Origin: an uncultured Acidobacteriia bacterium
GTDB taxonomy: Bacteria > Acidobacteriota > Terriglobia > Bryobacterales > Bryobacteraceae
Assembly: GCA_903851195.1 (NCBI GenBank)
Contig: CAINNJ010000038.1
Coordinates: 124,001 to 188,000, forward strand
DNA length: 64,000 bases
Reading direction: 5' to 3'
Shown: piece by piece, positions 25,582 to 35,512 of the stretch
Numbering within the stretch: the stretch's first letter is position 1
Layout: each line of letters begins with the position of its first letter
Notes under the pieces: generated by a model
Told to the model about the DNA's origin: nothing
Database searches by the model: none
The model's input: the letters and a program-made list of their open reading frames with translations, nothing else
Translations under genes and position numbers: made by a program

Positions 25582-28074
25582 TCATCGCGTAACGGAGAGG
25601 CGAAGTTCTCCTCCGGCGGGCGAGGCCGGGATGCGGACATGCAGCGCCTGCTGCGCGGCACCATAACGGGGCGCGGCCACCGGCTTGCCATCAAGCGTCA
25701 CCCGGGCAGCGCTGTCGCGCCAGCCGTAAACCACGACTTCTATCGTCTGCCACCACGGCGCATACGAGCCCTCTCGGGCGCTCAGGCGCAACGTGAAGCC
25801 GCCTGCCGCCATATCACAGGAGAACGACTGCCGGAGAAACTCTCCGCGCTGAAACGCGAAGCTGATGCCGTCATCCTGATACACGGAACCCTTGCAGTCC
25901 GGGCCGGGATACACACGCAGTTCCAGCGGCCCCACGGGCTTCTCGCCGGTGCTCTGCACCAGCGGTTGCAGGGGGATAATGGAGCCGCCGCGCGCGAAAA
26001 CAGGCAGTTCCGCCAGCGTGGGCGTGATTTCCAGATCGAGCACCCGCGCCGGTCCTTTGGCGCCGCCGGTGATGACGGGATCGCCGCCGGGCGCCTTGCC
26101 CTCCGCTTTGCGTCCGGTCCAGTAGTCATACCAGTCTCCGGCGGGAAGCTTGACGGCGTACTTCTGCGGTTCCTCTCCGAAGATGGCGGGCGCGATCATC
26201 AGACCAGGTCCCCACAGGAACTGATTGCCGGCGTCGAGGTCGAGCGGATGCTTGTCACCGGCCACTTCGGGGAATTCCAGAAACAGCGGCCGCATCATCG
26301 GAATGCCGGTGCGCGAGGCCTCTTCGGCCAGCGTGTAGATGTACGGCAGCAGGCGATAGCGGGCTTCGATGAACTTCCGACGGATGCTTTCGTGAACGGG
26401 TCCGCCGACCCATGGTTCCTGAGGCAGCGAGACCTTTTCGGTGTGGTCGCGGTAGATGGGATTGAAAGCGCCGATCTCGAACCACTTCGTCAGCAGATCC
26501 ATGGAAGGCGAGCCGCCGAAGCCGCCGATATCGTCGCCCGCGATGGCAAAGCCGCTCAGGCCGAGATTGAGCAGCATGGGCGTGCTCATGCGGAGGTGAT
26601 TCCAGGTGCTGGCGTTGTCGCCGGTCCAGGTGGCGGCGTAACGATGGCCCCCTGCATAGGTCGCGCGCGTCAGGACGAACGGGCGCTGGCCGGGATTCAG
26701 CTTCAGCAGTCCTTCGAAAGTACCGCGCGTATTCAGCATCCCGAAGACGTTATGGGCTTCCCGCTGCGTGATGGCGCGGGGCCGGAATCCGGGCTCGTCG
26801 AGTTGCCCCACCACGTCGAGCGGAATCGTCTTCGTTGGCGTCTGGAATACGGCAGGCTCATTCATATCGTTCCAGAAGCCGGCCGCGCCCATCGCGTAGA
26901 AGTCTTTATAAAGCGAGCCCCACCAGGCGCGCGAGGGCTGCCGGGTGAAATCGGGAAAGACCGCGGGACCGGGCCACACGATGCCCGAATAAACGGAGCC
27001 ATCGGGGTTTTTCACGAAGTGGCCGCCGCGCAGCCCTTCGTCGTAAGGCGCATAGTCGGCGTTCGGCAGGTTGGCGATGTGGAGGTCCGTGATCAGCACG
27101 GAATGAAACTGCTGCGTCCGCAGGTCTTTGAGGAGTTTCGGGAAGTCGGGGAAATTCTGCGTATCGACGGTAAAAGGGCGATTCTTCTTCTGGTAATCGA
27201 TATCGAAGTAGAGGGCATCGACGGGAATTTTATCCGCGCGCAAACGAGCGGCAACCTGGCGCACTTTCGCTTCCGACTCGTAACTGTACCGGGACTGCTG
27301 AAAGCCCAGCGACCACAGGGGAGGCAGCGGCGGTGTGCCCGTCAGCCAGGCGTAAGTTTCGAGGACGCGCTTCGGTTCCGGTCCATAGAAAAAGTAATAG
27401 TCGAGCGGGCCGGCTTCGGCACCGAAGGAGTAGCTGTTCCGGTCTTCCTTGCCGAAATCGAAGCTGGACCGGAAGGTGTTGTCGAACAGCAGGCCATAGC
27501 TTTTGCCGGCGCGAAAGCCGAGGAAAAAGGGAATGCTCTTGTAAATGGGATCGGTGCTTTCCTGGAAGCCCGTGTCGGTGTTCCAGAGAGTGAAGGCGAG
27601 ACCGCGCCGATCAAGCGGTCCGGTCTTGTCGCCGAGGCCGAAATAGTGCTCATCCGGCGGCATCTCTTTGTAAATTCGAAAACTCTCGCCGTGGTATTCG
27701 AGCGGTCTCGCCGGCGCATCCGCCAGCACCACGTTGCCGGCGAGGTCGGTGACGATCACGCGGAAGGACGCTTTCTCCACGCGGACTCGCAGGCTTTTGG
27801 TCGCGAAACCGTCAGTCGCGGAGGTCACGGCCACGGTGGCGGTACGGGTGGGAGCAAGCACTGCCCACGACGCATCTTCCGGCAACTGACCATCCGCACC
27901 AAGGCGGACTCGCACCACGTCGTCGCGCAAAGCGGTAATCCGCATGACCGCAGTGCCGCTTCGGACTTCCACGCCGTCGGGACGGGCGGTGACGGAATCG
28001 GCCCGGTCAAAGATGCGAGTCTGGGCGCCACAGAGAAGAGGAAGGAAGGAAAGAATCAGGGCAGGGTGCTTCAT
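25582..28074 (-). CDS. exported GH31 alpha-glucosidase/xylosidase-type glycosidase
   Basis: 830 residues with signal peptide (ALILSFLPLLCGAQ). The GH31 catalytic barrel is clear: nucleophile motif GFWNDMNEPAVF near residue 400, acid/base segment WTGDNASTWNHLRMS near 480, and GDDIGGFGG. N-terminal galactose-mutarotase-like and C-terminal beta domains flank it. The specificity (alpha-1,4, alpha-1,6 glucoside or xyloside) is open. It follows a TonB receptor across a strong hairpin and precedes two ASPIC/UnbV genes, giving an uptake-and-degradation cluster next to the sucrose phosphorylase genes. Confidence 0.9.
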   Translation of the reverse strand: MKHPALILSFLPLLCGAQTRIFDRADSVTARPDGVEVRSGTAVMRITALRDDVVRVRLGADGQLPEDASWAVLAPTRTATVAVTSATDGFATKSLRVRVEKASFRVIVTDLAGNVVLADAPARPLEYHGESFRIYKEMPPDEHYFGLGDKTGPLDRRGLAFTLWNTDTGFQESTDPIYKSIPFFLGFRAGKSYGLLFDNTFRSSFDFGKEDRNSYSFGAEAGPLDYYFFYGPEPKRVLETYAWLTGTPPLPPLWSLGFQQSRYSYESEAKVRQVAARLRADKIPVDALYFDIDYQKKNRPFTVDTQNFPDFPKLLKDLRTQQFHSVLITDLHIANLPNADYAPYDEGLRGGHFVKNPDGSVYSGIVWPGPAVFPDFTRQPSRAWWGSLYKDFYAMGAAGFWNDMNEPAVFQTPTKTIPLDVVGQLDEPGFRPRAITQREAHNVFGMLNTRGTFEGLLKLNPGQRPFVLTRATYAGGHRYAATWTGDNASTWNHLRMSTPMLLNLGLSGFAIAGDDIGGFGGSPSMDLLTKWFEIGAFNPIYRDHTEKVSLPQEPWVGGPVHESIRRKFIEARYRLLPYIYTLAEEASRTGIPMMRPLFLEFPEVAGDKHPLDLDAGNQFLWGPGLMIAPAIFGEEPQKYAVKLPAGDWYDYWTGRKAEGKAPGGDPVITGGAKGPARVLDLEITPTLAELPVFARGGSIIPLQPLVQSTGEKPVGPLELRVYPGPDCKGSVYQDDGISFAFQRGEFLRQSFSCDMAAGGFTLRLSAREGSYAPWWQTIEVVVYGWRDSAARVTLDGKPVAAPRYGAAQQALHVRIPASPAGGELRLSVTR

Positions 28075-28132
28075 GGCATCTCACGCGTTTCTTAGAAACC
28101 GCTCGGGTTTCAGCCGAGCTTCTGACGAACAA

Positions 28133-28161
28133 AGCCGGCGGAACAGGGCGTTCCGCCGGCT
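28133..28161 (-). terminator. hairpin between receptor and GH31 gene, terminator or attenuator
   Basis: A perfect 12-bp stem AGCCGGCGGAAC / GTTCCGCCGGCT around a 5-base loop, 28 bp after the receptor stop. On the minus strand it is followed by TTGTTC, a weak U-tract, so it may terminate only partly and set the receptor-to-enzyme ratio. Confidence 0.65.
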
Positions 28162-28188
28162 CTTATTACAACTTTCCGAGGCGGCTCC

Positions 28189-31100
28189 TCAGAATTTCAT
28201 GGTACCGGAGAACTGAACCCGCCGCATGGAACCGCCCGGGGCAAGTCCGGTGATCTGACCGGCGCTCGGACTCTGCACATCGCTGTTGGGAGACCCGAGG
28301 TTGGTGTGGTTTAGAGCGTTGTCCGCGTCGATCCGAAGCGTGAAGCCGATCTTTTCCGTCGCCTTGAAGGTCTTGGCGAGAGAAAGATCCTGCTGGATAA
28401 AGCGCGGTCCGAAGAGGGTGTTGATCGGATAGTTGCCGAAGGTGTTGGCAGTGGGAATGGTGAATGCACTGCCGATGCCGCCGACGAACCACTGATTGCG
28501 GTTGCCCTGTGCGCCGGCATACGGATCACCGGTGCCCAGATTCGGGCGATTGTTCGGTCCCGCACCCGGCTGGCCGCCCTGCGCGCCGTAATTTTCCAGC
28601 GACGGAGAGAAGGGGAAGCCGCTGTAGTACGTCATCACGCCGCTGATCTTCCAGCCGCCCAGGAGGTAGTCGACCGGTTTGCTGATGGTGCTGCCGTACT
28701 TCTGGCCTTTACCGAAGGGGATTTCATAGGTCTGCGCGATGGTCCACTGCTGGCGGGGCAGCGTGTTGCTGTAGCCCTTGCCGTTCGCGCGGTCGTAGAT
28801 GAAGTAGTAGTTGGAATCGTAACCCCAGCCATCGCCGTACTGGCGCTGGTAGGTGTAGCTGCCCTGCATCGTCCAGCCCTGGAAGGCGTTGACTTTGACG
28901 GTGCTCTGGAACGAGTTGTAGTTCTCGTTGGCGCAGTCGCAGTAGTAAGAGAGGTCGTTCGTCCAGCCGAATTTGCTGTAGTACGGGCGGTTCAGGTTGT
29001 TGTTGCTGGCGCCCACGACGAATTTCGCTTCATTCGGATTGATGGTGTTGCTGGTGCCCATGAAGCCGTGCCGGTTGGCATTGCCCACATAAGCGGCAGT
29101 CACCGCGATTTTGCTGTTGATCTGCCGCTGCAGCGCAACGTTGTACATGTACACCTGCGGCAGGGTAACGGTGGCCGGGCGGAACTTCGGATTGATGTCC
29201 GCCGGGAGAGCGAACGTGCCGTTGCTGCCGACCTTGATGGGAGCGAGAGCGGGCGGGCCCTGCGCCAGCGTGAACACGCTGGAGAAGCCGTTGGCCGGCT
29301 GGATGCTCTGGTTCGCCAGAACGGGAACGTTCTGGGTCACGTTGTGGCCGAAGTTGGAGCCGAACACGCCCAGATCGTAGCCCATGCCGACACCGGCGCG
29401 GAACACGGTCTTCGAGTTCAGCTGGTAGGCGGCGCTGAGGCGCGGCGCGAAGTTTTTCCAGTTCATGGTCTGGATGCCCGACGAAGAAACGCCGCCCACG
29501 CCGAAGACGTACATCAGGCCGTCATTCAGATTCAGGGTGGCGCCGTTACCGGAGCCGTTCACTTTTTCGGGGAAGATCATTTCCCAGCGAAGGCCGGCGG
29601 TGACGGTGAGTTTCGAGGTGGGACGCCATTCGTCCTGACCGTACCAGAAGAAGCGGCGCTGGCTTTCCGCCGCGTTGGTGCTGGTGCTGACGTAGCGGCC
29701 GAAGTTGGTGACGTCGCCGAGAAGGAAGGTCGCGAGACCGATACCCGGGGAGGGGTTCTGTCCGGCCACGGCAACGCTGCCGGTCAGGCCGCCGTTGAAG
29801 GTGAGTTCGCCGGCACGGTGCACGTCGCTCGGAACGCGGAGGTTCTTCGCGTAGCGGAGATCGACGCCCAACTTGAGGGTGTGCTTGCCGACCGTCTTGC
29901 TCAGGTTGTCGACAAACTGGAACTGCGATTCCGTCTGGGTCAGCGGGCAGTTGCACTGGTTGGTGCCGAGCGAGTAACCGAGCTGGAAGGAGGCGTTCGG
30001 CGAAGGGATGTTGAACGCCGGCAACCCGGAGGTATACGTGTTGTCGAGGTTCAGACCAGGAATTCCGGCGGCAGTCGCCGGCTGGGTGCCGTAACCGTTG
30101 GGGACGTCGAACACGTGATAACGCATCCAGCCAAAACGGAACTCGTTGATCAGCGTGGGGCTGAAGCTGCTGGTCCAGCCAAGGGCGATGCTCTGGTTCG
30201 AGGCAACGGAACTACCAGCGTAGTTTCCGAAAGCCGGTCCACCAGCCGCCTGGCCGAAGGCGCCCGGCGCATCTTCCGTGAAGCCCTGGTAGCTGTAGCG
30301 GCCGAAGATGGAGTTCTTCTGGTTCAGGTAGTAGTCTTCACGAGTGTTGTACGAGTTGCCCGTGATGGCGACCGCGCCGTTGGCGGCGTAGTTGTTTACA
30401 AAGGGAGCGCCCGCGATCTGCTGGTAGTTCGGATTCGGGAAGTTCGCCATGATCTTCAGCGCCTGCGGAGAGAGCAGGCTGGTGGGAATGGTGTTGTTGG
30501 TGAACGGCGTGCGGCCGATGCCGGTCGCCTGATTGCCGGTGGTGGGGTCGTAGATCTGGTAGTTCTTGTTGTACGCCAGCCAGTCGCTGAAGTTGCCGCC
30601 GCGATTGAGGGCGGTCGGCACGCTGGTGACCAGCGAAGCGCCCTGCGACTGCCGGTTCAGCTGGATATCGCCGAAGTAGAAGAGTTTGTCTTTGATGATC
30701 CTGCCGCCCGCGGAGCCGCCGAACTGGTTCTGACGGTAGGTGGCCGGGGGAAGACCGGTAAAGGGATTCGCCGCGAAGGTGGTGAAACCGGGCGTGTTGA
30801 GCTGCAGGTACTCGAAAAGAGAACCGTGGAGATCGTTGGTGCCGGATTTGGTGGAGTACGAAGCAACGCCGCCACCGACGTACGAGAATTCGGCGCTGAA
30901 GTTCTGCAGCGACTGCTTCACTTCGGAAACCGATTCAAAGGTCGGGTTGATGACGATGATGCCGAGAATGGGATCCTGGTTGGTGGTTCCGTCCAGTTCG
31001 TAACCCATGGAATCGAACAACTGGCCGTTGACGACCATCTGCACGCTGGCCTGCGGATTTTCGTCCGAGGCATGCTGCCAGCCGAGTTTCGCCGAGCCGG

Positions 31101-31590
31101 GCTCGAGCAGTTCCATCGACTGGAGATTGCGGCCCAGGTTCGGCAGGTCATTGATTTCTTTGCTGCTGAAGGTCTGCGCCACGTCGGCGCGGTCGGACTG
31201 CAACAGCGGCGCGGCGGCAGTCACTTCGACTTCCGTGGTGACGTCGCCGATCCGCATGGTGGCGTCATACCGGGCGGCTTCGTCGACGTGGACTTCCAGA
31301 TTGTCCGACCTGACTTTCGAGAAGCCCGGCGCTTCGATCACAACCTTATAGGTATCCGGGATCAGCTGCGGTTTGCGGTAGTTGCCCGAGGCATCGGTAA
31401 CGACCTCGAACGTGGTTCCTTTGTTGACATCTGTAATGGTGACTTTGGCATTGACGACGACGGCTCCCCCGGGATCCGTAACCGTGCCGTAAATGCTGCC
31501 GAAGACCTGTTGCGCATAGCTGACCGAAGCGCTGGAGCCCAGCGTGATGGCTATTGCGAGCAGGAGCATGCGGCGACGATGGCTGAACAT
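28189..31590 (-). CDS. Oar-like TonB-dependent receptor with CarboxypepD_reg-like N-domain
   Basis: About 1133 residues. ATG 31590 is chosen: AAGGAG lies 9 bases upstream and a signal peptide follows (MLLLAIAITLGSSASVSYAQ). The Ig-like domain is at about 25-115 (GSIYGTVTDPGGAVVVNAKV), then the plug and barrel with C-terminal phenylalanine (RRVQFSGTMKF). A TTGACA promoter 110 bp upstream overlaps a motif like the sucrose phosphorylase operator. Context with GH31 and ASPIC/UnbV genes suggests glucan or glucoside uptake across the outer membrane. Confidence 0.9.
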   Translation of the reverse strand: MFSHRRRMLLLAIAITLGSSASVSYAQQVFGSIYGTVTDPGGAVVVNAKVTITDVNKGTTFEVVTDASGNYRKPQLIPDTYKVVIEAPGFSKVRSDNLEVHVDEAARYDATMRIGDVTTEVEVTAAAPLLQSDRADVAQTFSSKEINDLPNLGRNLQSMELLEPGSAKLGWQHASDENPQASVQMVVNGQLFDSMGYELDGTTNQDPILGIIVINPTFESVSEVKQSLQNFSAEFSYVGGGVASYSTKSGTNDLHGSLFEYLQLNTPGFTTFAANPFTGLPPATYRQNQFGGSAGGRIIKDKLFYFGDIQLNRQSQGASLVTSVPTALNRGGNFSDWLAYNKNYQIYDPTTGNQATGIGRTPFTNNTIPTSLLSPQALKIMANFPNPNYQQIAGAPFVNNYAANGAVAITGNSYNTREDYYLNQKNSIFGRYSYQGFTEDAPGAFGQAAGGPAFGNYAGSSVASNQSIALGWTSSFSPTLINEFRFGWMRYHVFDVPNGYGTQPATAAGIPGLNLDNTYTSGLPAFNIPSPNASFQLGYSLGTNQCNCPLTQTESQFQFVDNLSKTVGKHTLKLGVDLRYAKNLRVPSDVHRAGELTFNGGLTGSVAVAGQNPSPGIGLATFLLGDVTNFGRYVSTSTNAAESQRRFFWYGQDEWRPTSKLTVTAGLRWEMIFPEKVNGSGNGATLNLNDGLMYVFGVGGVSSSGIQTMNWKNFAPRLSAAYQLNSKTVFRAGVGMGYDLGVFGSNFGHNVTQNVPVLANQSIQPANGFSSVFTLAQGPPALAPIKVGSNGTFALPADINPKFRPATVTLPQVYMYNVALQRQINSKIAVTAAYVGNANRHGFMGTSNTINPNEAKFVVGASNNNLNRPYYSKFGWTNDLSYYCDCANENYNSFQSTVKVNAFQGWTMQGSYTYQRQYGDGWGYDSNYYFIYDRANGKGYSNTLPRQQWTIAQTYEIPFGKGQKYGSTISKPVDYLLGGWKISGVMTYYSGFPFSPSLENYGAQGGQPGAGPNNRPNLGTGDPYAGAQGNRNQWFVGGIGSAFTIPTANTFGNYPINTLFGPRFIQQDLSLAKTFKATEKIGFTLRIDADNALNHTNLGSPNSDVQSPSAGQITGLAPGGSMRRVQFSGTMKF

Positions 31591-31677
31591 GACGTTTCTC
31601 CTTCTCCAAATCTGAAAATGCTGCAGAGAGGGCGTGCCCCTGCAGATCAAGAACGAAAGTACCTGAATCTTGCTGAC

Positions 31678-31710
31678 GATATAACCGATTCACACATCTT
31701 GTCAAGACTG
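31678..31710 (-). promoter_or_regulatory. receptor promoter with predicted sugar-regulator operator
   Basis: On the minus strand a perfect TTGACA (31705-31700) is followed after 16 bp by TATATC (31683-31678). The -35 is embedded in CAGTCTTGACAA (31710-31699), matching 10 of 12 positions of the palindrome at 20377-20388, in the same relation to the -35. Confidence 0.5.
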
Positions 31711-31879
31711 ATTCTGAAAAGCTGACTGGTCGGAAGACGAGGAACCGATGTATAGCACGAGCCTTGTGTCAGTTTGGTCGCTCTGGACACCGGGCTCAAG
31801 TTCGATTTGGGTATGACACTGTTACCGGGGTTAAAGCTTTCCGTTGCAATTGGTTCGGGGAATTGTTACGTTGTGTTTC

Positions 31880-33151
31880 ATGGTGGTGACAGGCGTTCCC
31901 CCGGAGTTCCGGGAAGAACTGCTGGCGCAAATCGGCAAAATCTGCAGCAGCGACGGGCTTCGAAGTTCCGAGTCGCTGTGTCACCTTTTGACTTATCTGG
32001 CTCGACACGCGATTCGGGAACCGGGCAGTTCCGCTAAGGAGTATCAGATCGCCACGGAGGTACTGGGCAGGCCTGCGGACTTCGACCCGCGCCTCGATTC
32101 CACCGTGCGGGTGCAGACTGGCCGGCTCCGGGCCAAACTGGCGGAATACTACGCAGGCCCCGGGGCGGAAGATCCGATTATTGTGGAGGTGCCCAGGGGT
32201 TCCTACTCGGTTGCGGTTCATCCCCGGGCGTTACCGGCTCCGCCCGCCGCCCTCGCGCCATCGCCACCCGCTCCGGAGCCCGCCGCCCCCGGTCTGCCCA
32301 TCCGGGAAAAGCGTTACGGAAATGCGGCGCTACTGCTGTCGTTTGTCTGCTTCGGACTGCTCGCCGCGCTGCTCTATGTGGTTCTGGCCTACGTGGTTCC
32401 GGTGCACCGCACGGCGACCGGGGCGCGCACCTCCGGCCCCGGTCCGTCTCTGAGCCGATTCTGGGAGCCCTTCGTGACCGGACCCGAACGCACCTGGGTG
32501 GTTTTCAGTAATGCGGAGTTCGTGGGCCGCCCGGAAACCGGAATGCGGTACCTGCGGGCGGAGCGCGACAAGGGCGCTGTCATCCTGGACCACTACACCG
32601 GAACGGGCGAAGTGATGGCGATCCATGAAATCGACCGCCTGTTCGCGCAGTTCGGGCACGCCGTTTTCGTAAAACGCGGCCGCCTGCTGAATTTGGACGA
32701 TGTGAAGAACAACGACGTGGTCTTTGTGGGTTCGCCGTCGGAGAATCTGACGCTGCGGGATCTTCCGCCGGCGCGGAACTTCGAGTTCGGGCGTGAGCCG
32801 GGCGGTAACCCGGAGAGCGCTTTGCGAATCCTGAACCTGCATCCCTCGGCGGGCGAGCAGCCCGCGTATTTCGCTTCGCCGGGCCTGCCGATCACGCAGG
32901 ACTATGCCGTAATCGGGCTGATGCCGGGGCCGGACGGAGCCCACTGGGTGATGACGCTGGCGGGTATCAGCACGATCGGCACGCAGGCCGCCGTGGAATA
33001 CGCTTGCAACGAGGCGAGTGTTACACAACTGGTCCGGCGTGCCGCTTTGCCGGGGGGCAAGCTGCAGCCGTTCGAAGCACTGATTCGGGTGACCATCAGC
33101 CGGGGAGTGCCGGTGTCGGGTGAGCTGGTCGCCTTCCACCCGAGGGTCTGA
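31880..33151 (+). CDS. winged-helix protein with one transmembrane helix
   Basis: About 423 residues. The N-terminal 115 residues look like a transcription-regulator winged helix ([55 protein letters not shown]). A Pro/Ala-rich linker leads to a membrane helix ([24 protein letters not shown]) near residue 150, then an extracytoplasmic domain of about 250 residues without recognised motif. Such CadC-like architecture recurs in Solibacter-type genomes and suggests membrane-bound regulation. The start is uncertain (ATG 31880 or the following GTGs). It diverges from the TonB receptor. Confidence 0.75.
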   Translation: MVVTGVPPEFREELLAQIGKICSSDGLRSSESLCHLLTYLARHAIREPGSSAKEYQIATEVLGRPADFDPRLDSTVRVQTGRLRAKLAEYYAGPGAEDPIIVEVPRGSYSVAVHPRALPAPPAALAPSPPAPEPAAPGLPIREKRYGNAALLLSFVCFGLLAALLYVVLAYVVPVHRTATGARTSGPGPSLSRFWEPFVTGPERTWVVFSNAEFVGRPETGMRYLRAERDKGAVILDHYTGTGEVMAIHEIDRLFAQFGHAVFVKRGRLLNLDDVKNNDVVFVGSPSENLTLRDLPPARNFEFGREPGGNPESALRILNLHPSAGEQPAYFASPGLPITQDYAVIGLMPGPDGAHWVMTLAGISTIGTQAAVEYACNEASVTQLVRRAALPGGKLQPFEALIRVTISRGVPVSGELVAFHPRV

Positions 33152-33174
33152 AGCCGCGCCTTTATACTGATGGC

Positions 33175-34056
33175 ATGTTGCAGACCACCTCGCTGCTGGC
33201 GCCGTTTTTCCTGTTCCTGCTCGCTGACGATCACGCCGCGGGCGTGGCGCTCTACAAGGAACGGCAGTTCGCGAAAACCATCGAAACGATGCAGCGGGCC
33301 ATTGCCGCGGAGAAACCGGGCACGGCGGAATACCGGGAATCCGCGGTCATTCTGGGGCAAAGCTACTACCTGACCTCGCGTCTTCCCGAGGCTTCCGGCT
33401 GGCTGCAGAAGGCCGTGGACGATGGCGCGCGGATCAACGAAGTGTTTTATATGCTCGGCAATTGCTACATCCAGCAGCGGGAACCGGCGAAGGCGCGGGC
33501 TGCGTTCGCGGCTATGTTCGGCGTGCCGTTCGATTCCGCCGCCGCACATCTGCTGACCGCGCAGTTCATGGTGCGCCAGGAGTTCGAGGAGTTCGCGGCG
33601 AAAGAGCTGACAGCGGCGCTGGAACTCGATCCGAAGATCCCGCAGGCGCATTATCTGCTCGGCATCATGGCGACTTTTCGCAACGACATCGACAAGGCGC
33701 TGGAGGAACTGAAGAAAGAGATCGCGATCAATCCCGATTTCGCGATGGCGCATTACAAACTGGGCGATGCGTATACGCGGCGGGAGGACTGGAATAACGC
33801 GATTCCGGCGCTGCAGCGCTCGGTCTGGCTGAATCCGGATTACAGCGGTCCTTATATCCTGCTGGGAAAGGCGTACCTGAAGAAAGAGGATCTGGGGTCG
33901 GCGGAAGGGATGCTGCGGCGGGCGATCCGGATGGATCCAGGCAATTACCAGGCGCACTACATGCTGGGCCAGGTTCTGATGAAAGCGGGCAAGACGGATG
34001 AGGGGAAAGCCATGCTTGAAGAATCGCGGAAGCTGCGCGGACCGGGGGATAAGTAA
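33175..34056 (+). CDS. exported TPR protein
   Basis: 293 residues. A short hydrophobic N-terminus ([18 protein letters not shown]) may be a signal peptide. About seven TPR units follow ([57 protein letters not shown]). A protein-interaction scaffold is likely, with no catalytic domain. It starts 23 bases after the winged-helix gene and is probably co-transcribed with it. Confidence 0.8.
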   Translation: MLQTTSLLAPFFLFLLADDHAAGVALYKERQFAKTIETMQRAIAAEKPGTAEYRESAVILGQSYYLTSRLPEASGWLQKAVDDGARINEVFYMLGNCYIQQREPAKARAAFAAMFGVPFDSAAAHLLTAQFMVRQEFEEFAAKELTAALELDPKIPQAHYLLGIMATFRNDIDKALEELKKEIAINPDFAMAHYKLGDAYTRREDWNNAIPALQRSVWLNPDYSGPYILLGKAYLKKEDLGSAEGMLRRAIRMDPGNYQAHYMLGQVLMKAGKTDEGKAMLEESRKLRGPGDK

Positions 34057-34086
34057 GAAGCGCCTGAGTCGGCAAGAGCGTCCGAT

Positions 34087-34134
34087 CCGAACCTGATAAC
34101 ACCCGAACCTGATATCACCCGAACCTGATAACAT
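34087..34134. repeat. three tandem 16-bp direct repeats
   Basis: Units 34087-34102, 34103-34118 and 34119-34134 share CCGAACCTGATA[A/T]CA[C/T]. They fill the gap between the TPR gene and the aminotransferase gene, about 90 bp before the latter's start. Regular 16-bp spacing could serve as a cooperative protein-binding site or be a small slippage repeat. Confidence 0.8.
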
Positions 34135-34225
34135 CGGTGAAACGTTCCCGCTGCGTCGGAGCAGTGTCGGGGAACGCATCCGAGCCAAGCCGCTCCGTTC
34201 GAAATTCGTTCAGGAGACCCCACAG

Positions 34226-35497
34226 ATGGATCGACGCAGTTTCTTTCATTTCACCTCCGGCGTGGCGGCGGCCACCGCGCTCGCCTCCCAACTTCCCGTG
34301 CGGGCCTTCGCGGCTGCCGCCAAAGGCAAGACGGCCGAGGAACTCGCCGTCGACGAAGACTTCTGGACGCAGGTGCGGAACGAGTTCACGACGGACCGCA
34401 CGGTGATCAACATGAATAACGGGTACGCCAGTCCCGCGCCGCGCACCGTGCAGGAGGCGATGAAGCGTTATCTCGACTACACCAACATGGGTCCGTATCA
34501 CACGATGGTGCGGGAACTGGATCCGAAGATCGAGACGGCGCGTCGCATGATCGCGGAGGCGGCGGGCTGCGATCCCGAAGAGATTGCGATCACGCGGAAC
34601 TCCAGCGAGGCGCTCGAAATCGCGCAGATGGGCATCAATCTCAAAGCCGGCGATGAGGTGCTGACGACGAATCAGGACTACCCGCGCATGCTGACCACCT
34701 TCCGGCAGCGGGTCCGCCGCGAGGGAATCAAGCTGAAGACGATTTCCTTCCCGGTGCCGGTCACCAGCCAGGACGATCTGTTTCATCGCTACGAACAGGC
34801 GATTACGCCGCAGACGAAGCTCATCCTGCTCTGCCACATCACGAATCGCACGGGACAGATTCTGCCGGTCCGGCGCATCTGCGATATGGCCCATGAGCGC
34901 AATATCCCGGTAATCGTGGACGGCGCGCATGCCTTCAGTCAGTTCCCGTATAAGATTTCCGACCTCAATTGCGACTACTACGGCGTGAGTCTGCACAAAT
35001 GGACCTTCGCGCCGATCGGCACCGGGTTTCTCTATGTCCGGAAATCGCGCATCAAAGAGACCTGGGCACTGATGGCGTCTTCAGAGCGGAACGACGACGA
35101 TATCCGGAAATTCGAAGAAGTGGGAACGCATCCGGCGGCCAATTTCGATGCCATCTGTGAGGCGCTTACGTTCAACCAGAGCATCGGCATCGATCGCAAG
35201 GCGGCGCGCCTGCGTTATCTGAAAGACCGCTGGGCCACGCGGCTGGCGAAAAATCCGAAGGTCCGGATTCTGCACAATCCGGATCCGGAGATGTCCTGCG
35301 GAATCGGCATGCTGGGCCTACAGGGCGCGGACCCGGCGAAGCTCGCCGATGCGCTGCAGCGCAAGCATGCGATCTACACGGCCTTCGTTCCGCATGAGGA
35401 ATACACGGGGATCCGGATTACACCGAGCGTCTATACGACGCTGGCGGAAGTGGACCACTTCGCGGCCTGCGTGGAACTGGAACTGAAGAACGCCTGA
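34226..35497 (+). CDS. exported PLP-dependent class V aminotransferase (isopenicillin-N-epimerase-like)
   Basis: 423 residues. A Tat-like signal opens the protein (DRRSFFHFTSGVAAATALAS). The PLP fold shows INMNNGYASPAPRTVQEAM, ITRNSSEALEIAQMGINL, the aspartate in IPVIVDGAHAF, and the Schiff-base lysine in YYGVSLHKWTFAPIGTGFLYV. AGGAGA is well placed before the ATG. The family includes isopenicillin N epimerase and cysteine-desulfurase-like enzymes; the substrate is unknown. Periplasmic location of such an enzyme is unusual but common in this lineage. Confidence 0.87.
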   Translation: MDRRSFFHFTSGVAAATALASQLPVRAFAAAAKGKTAEELAVDEDFWTQVRNEFTTDRTVINMNNGYASPAPRTVQEAMKRYLDYTNMGPYHTMVRELDPKIETARRMIAEAAGCDPEEIAITRNSSEALEIAQMGINLKAGDEVLTTNQDYPRMLTTFRQRVRREGIKLKTISFPVPVTSQDDLFHRYEQAITPQTKLILLCHITNRTGQILPVRRICDMAHERNIPVIVDGAHAFSQFPYKISDLNCDYYGVSLHKWTFAPIGTGFLYVRKSRIKETWALMASSERNDDDIRKFEEVGTHPAANFDAICEALTFNQSIGIDRKAARLRYLKDRWATRLAKNPKVRILHNPDPEMSCGIGMLGLQGADPAKLADALQRKHAIYTAFVPHEEYTGIRITPSVYTTLAEVDHFAACVELELKNA

Positions 35498-35512
35498 TTG
35501 GTTGCGGGCCGG

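Noticed and set aside
25486-31725. Very long open frames (869 and 885 codons) on the plus strand opposite the GH31 and TonB receptor genes
   Set aside because: They mirror highly GC-rich third positions of genuine genes, lack any family motif and have Arg/Gly/Val-heavy composition typical of antisense shadows.
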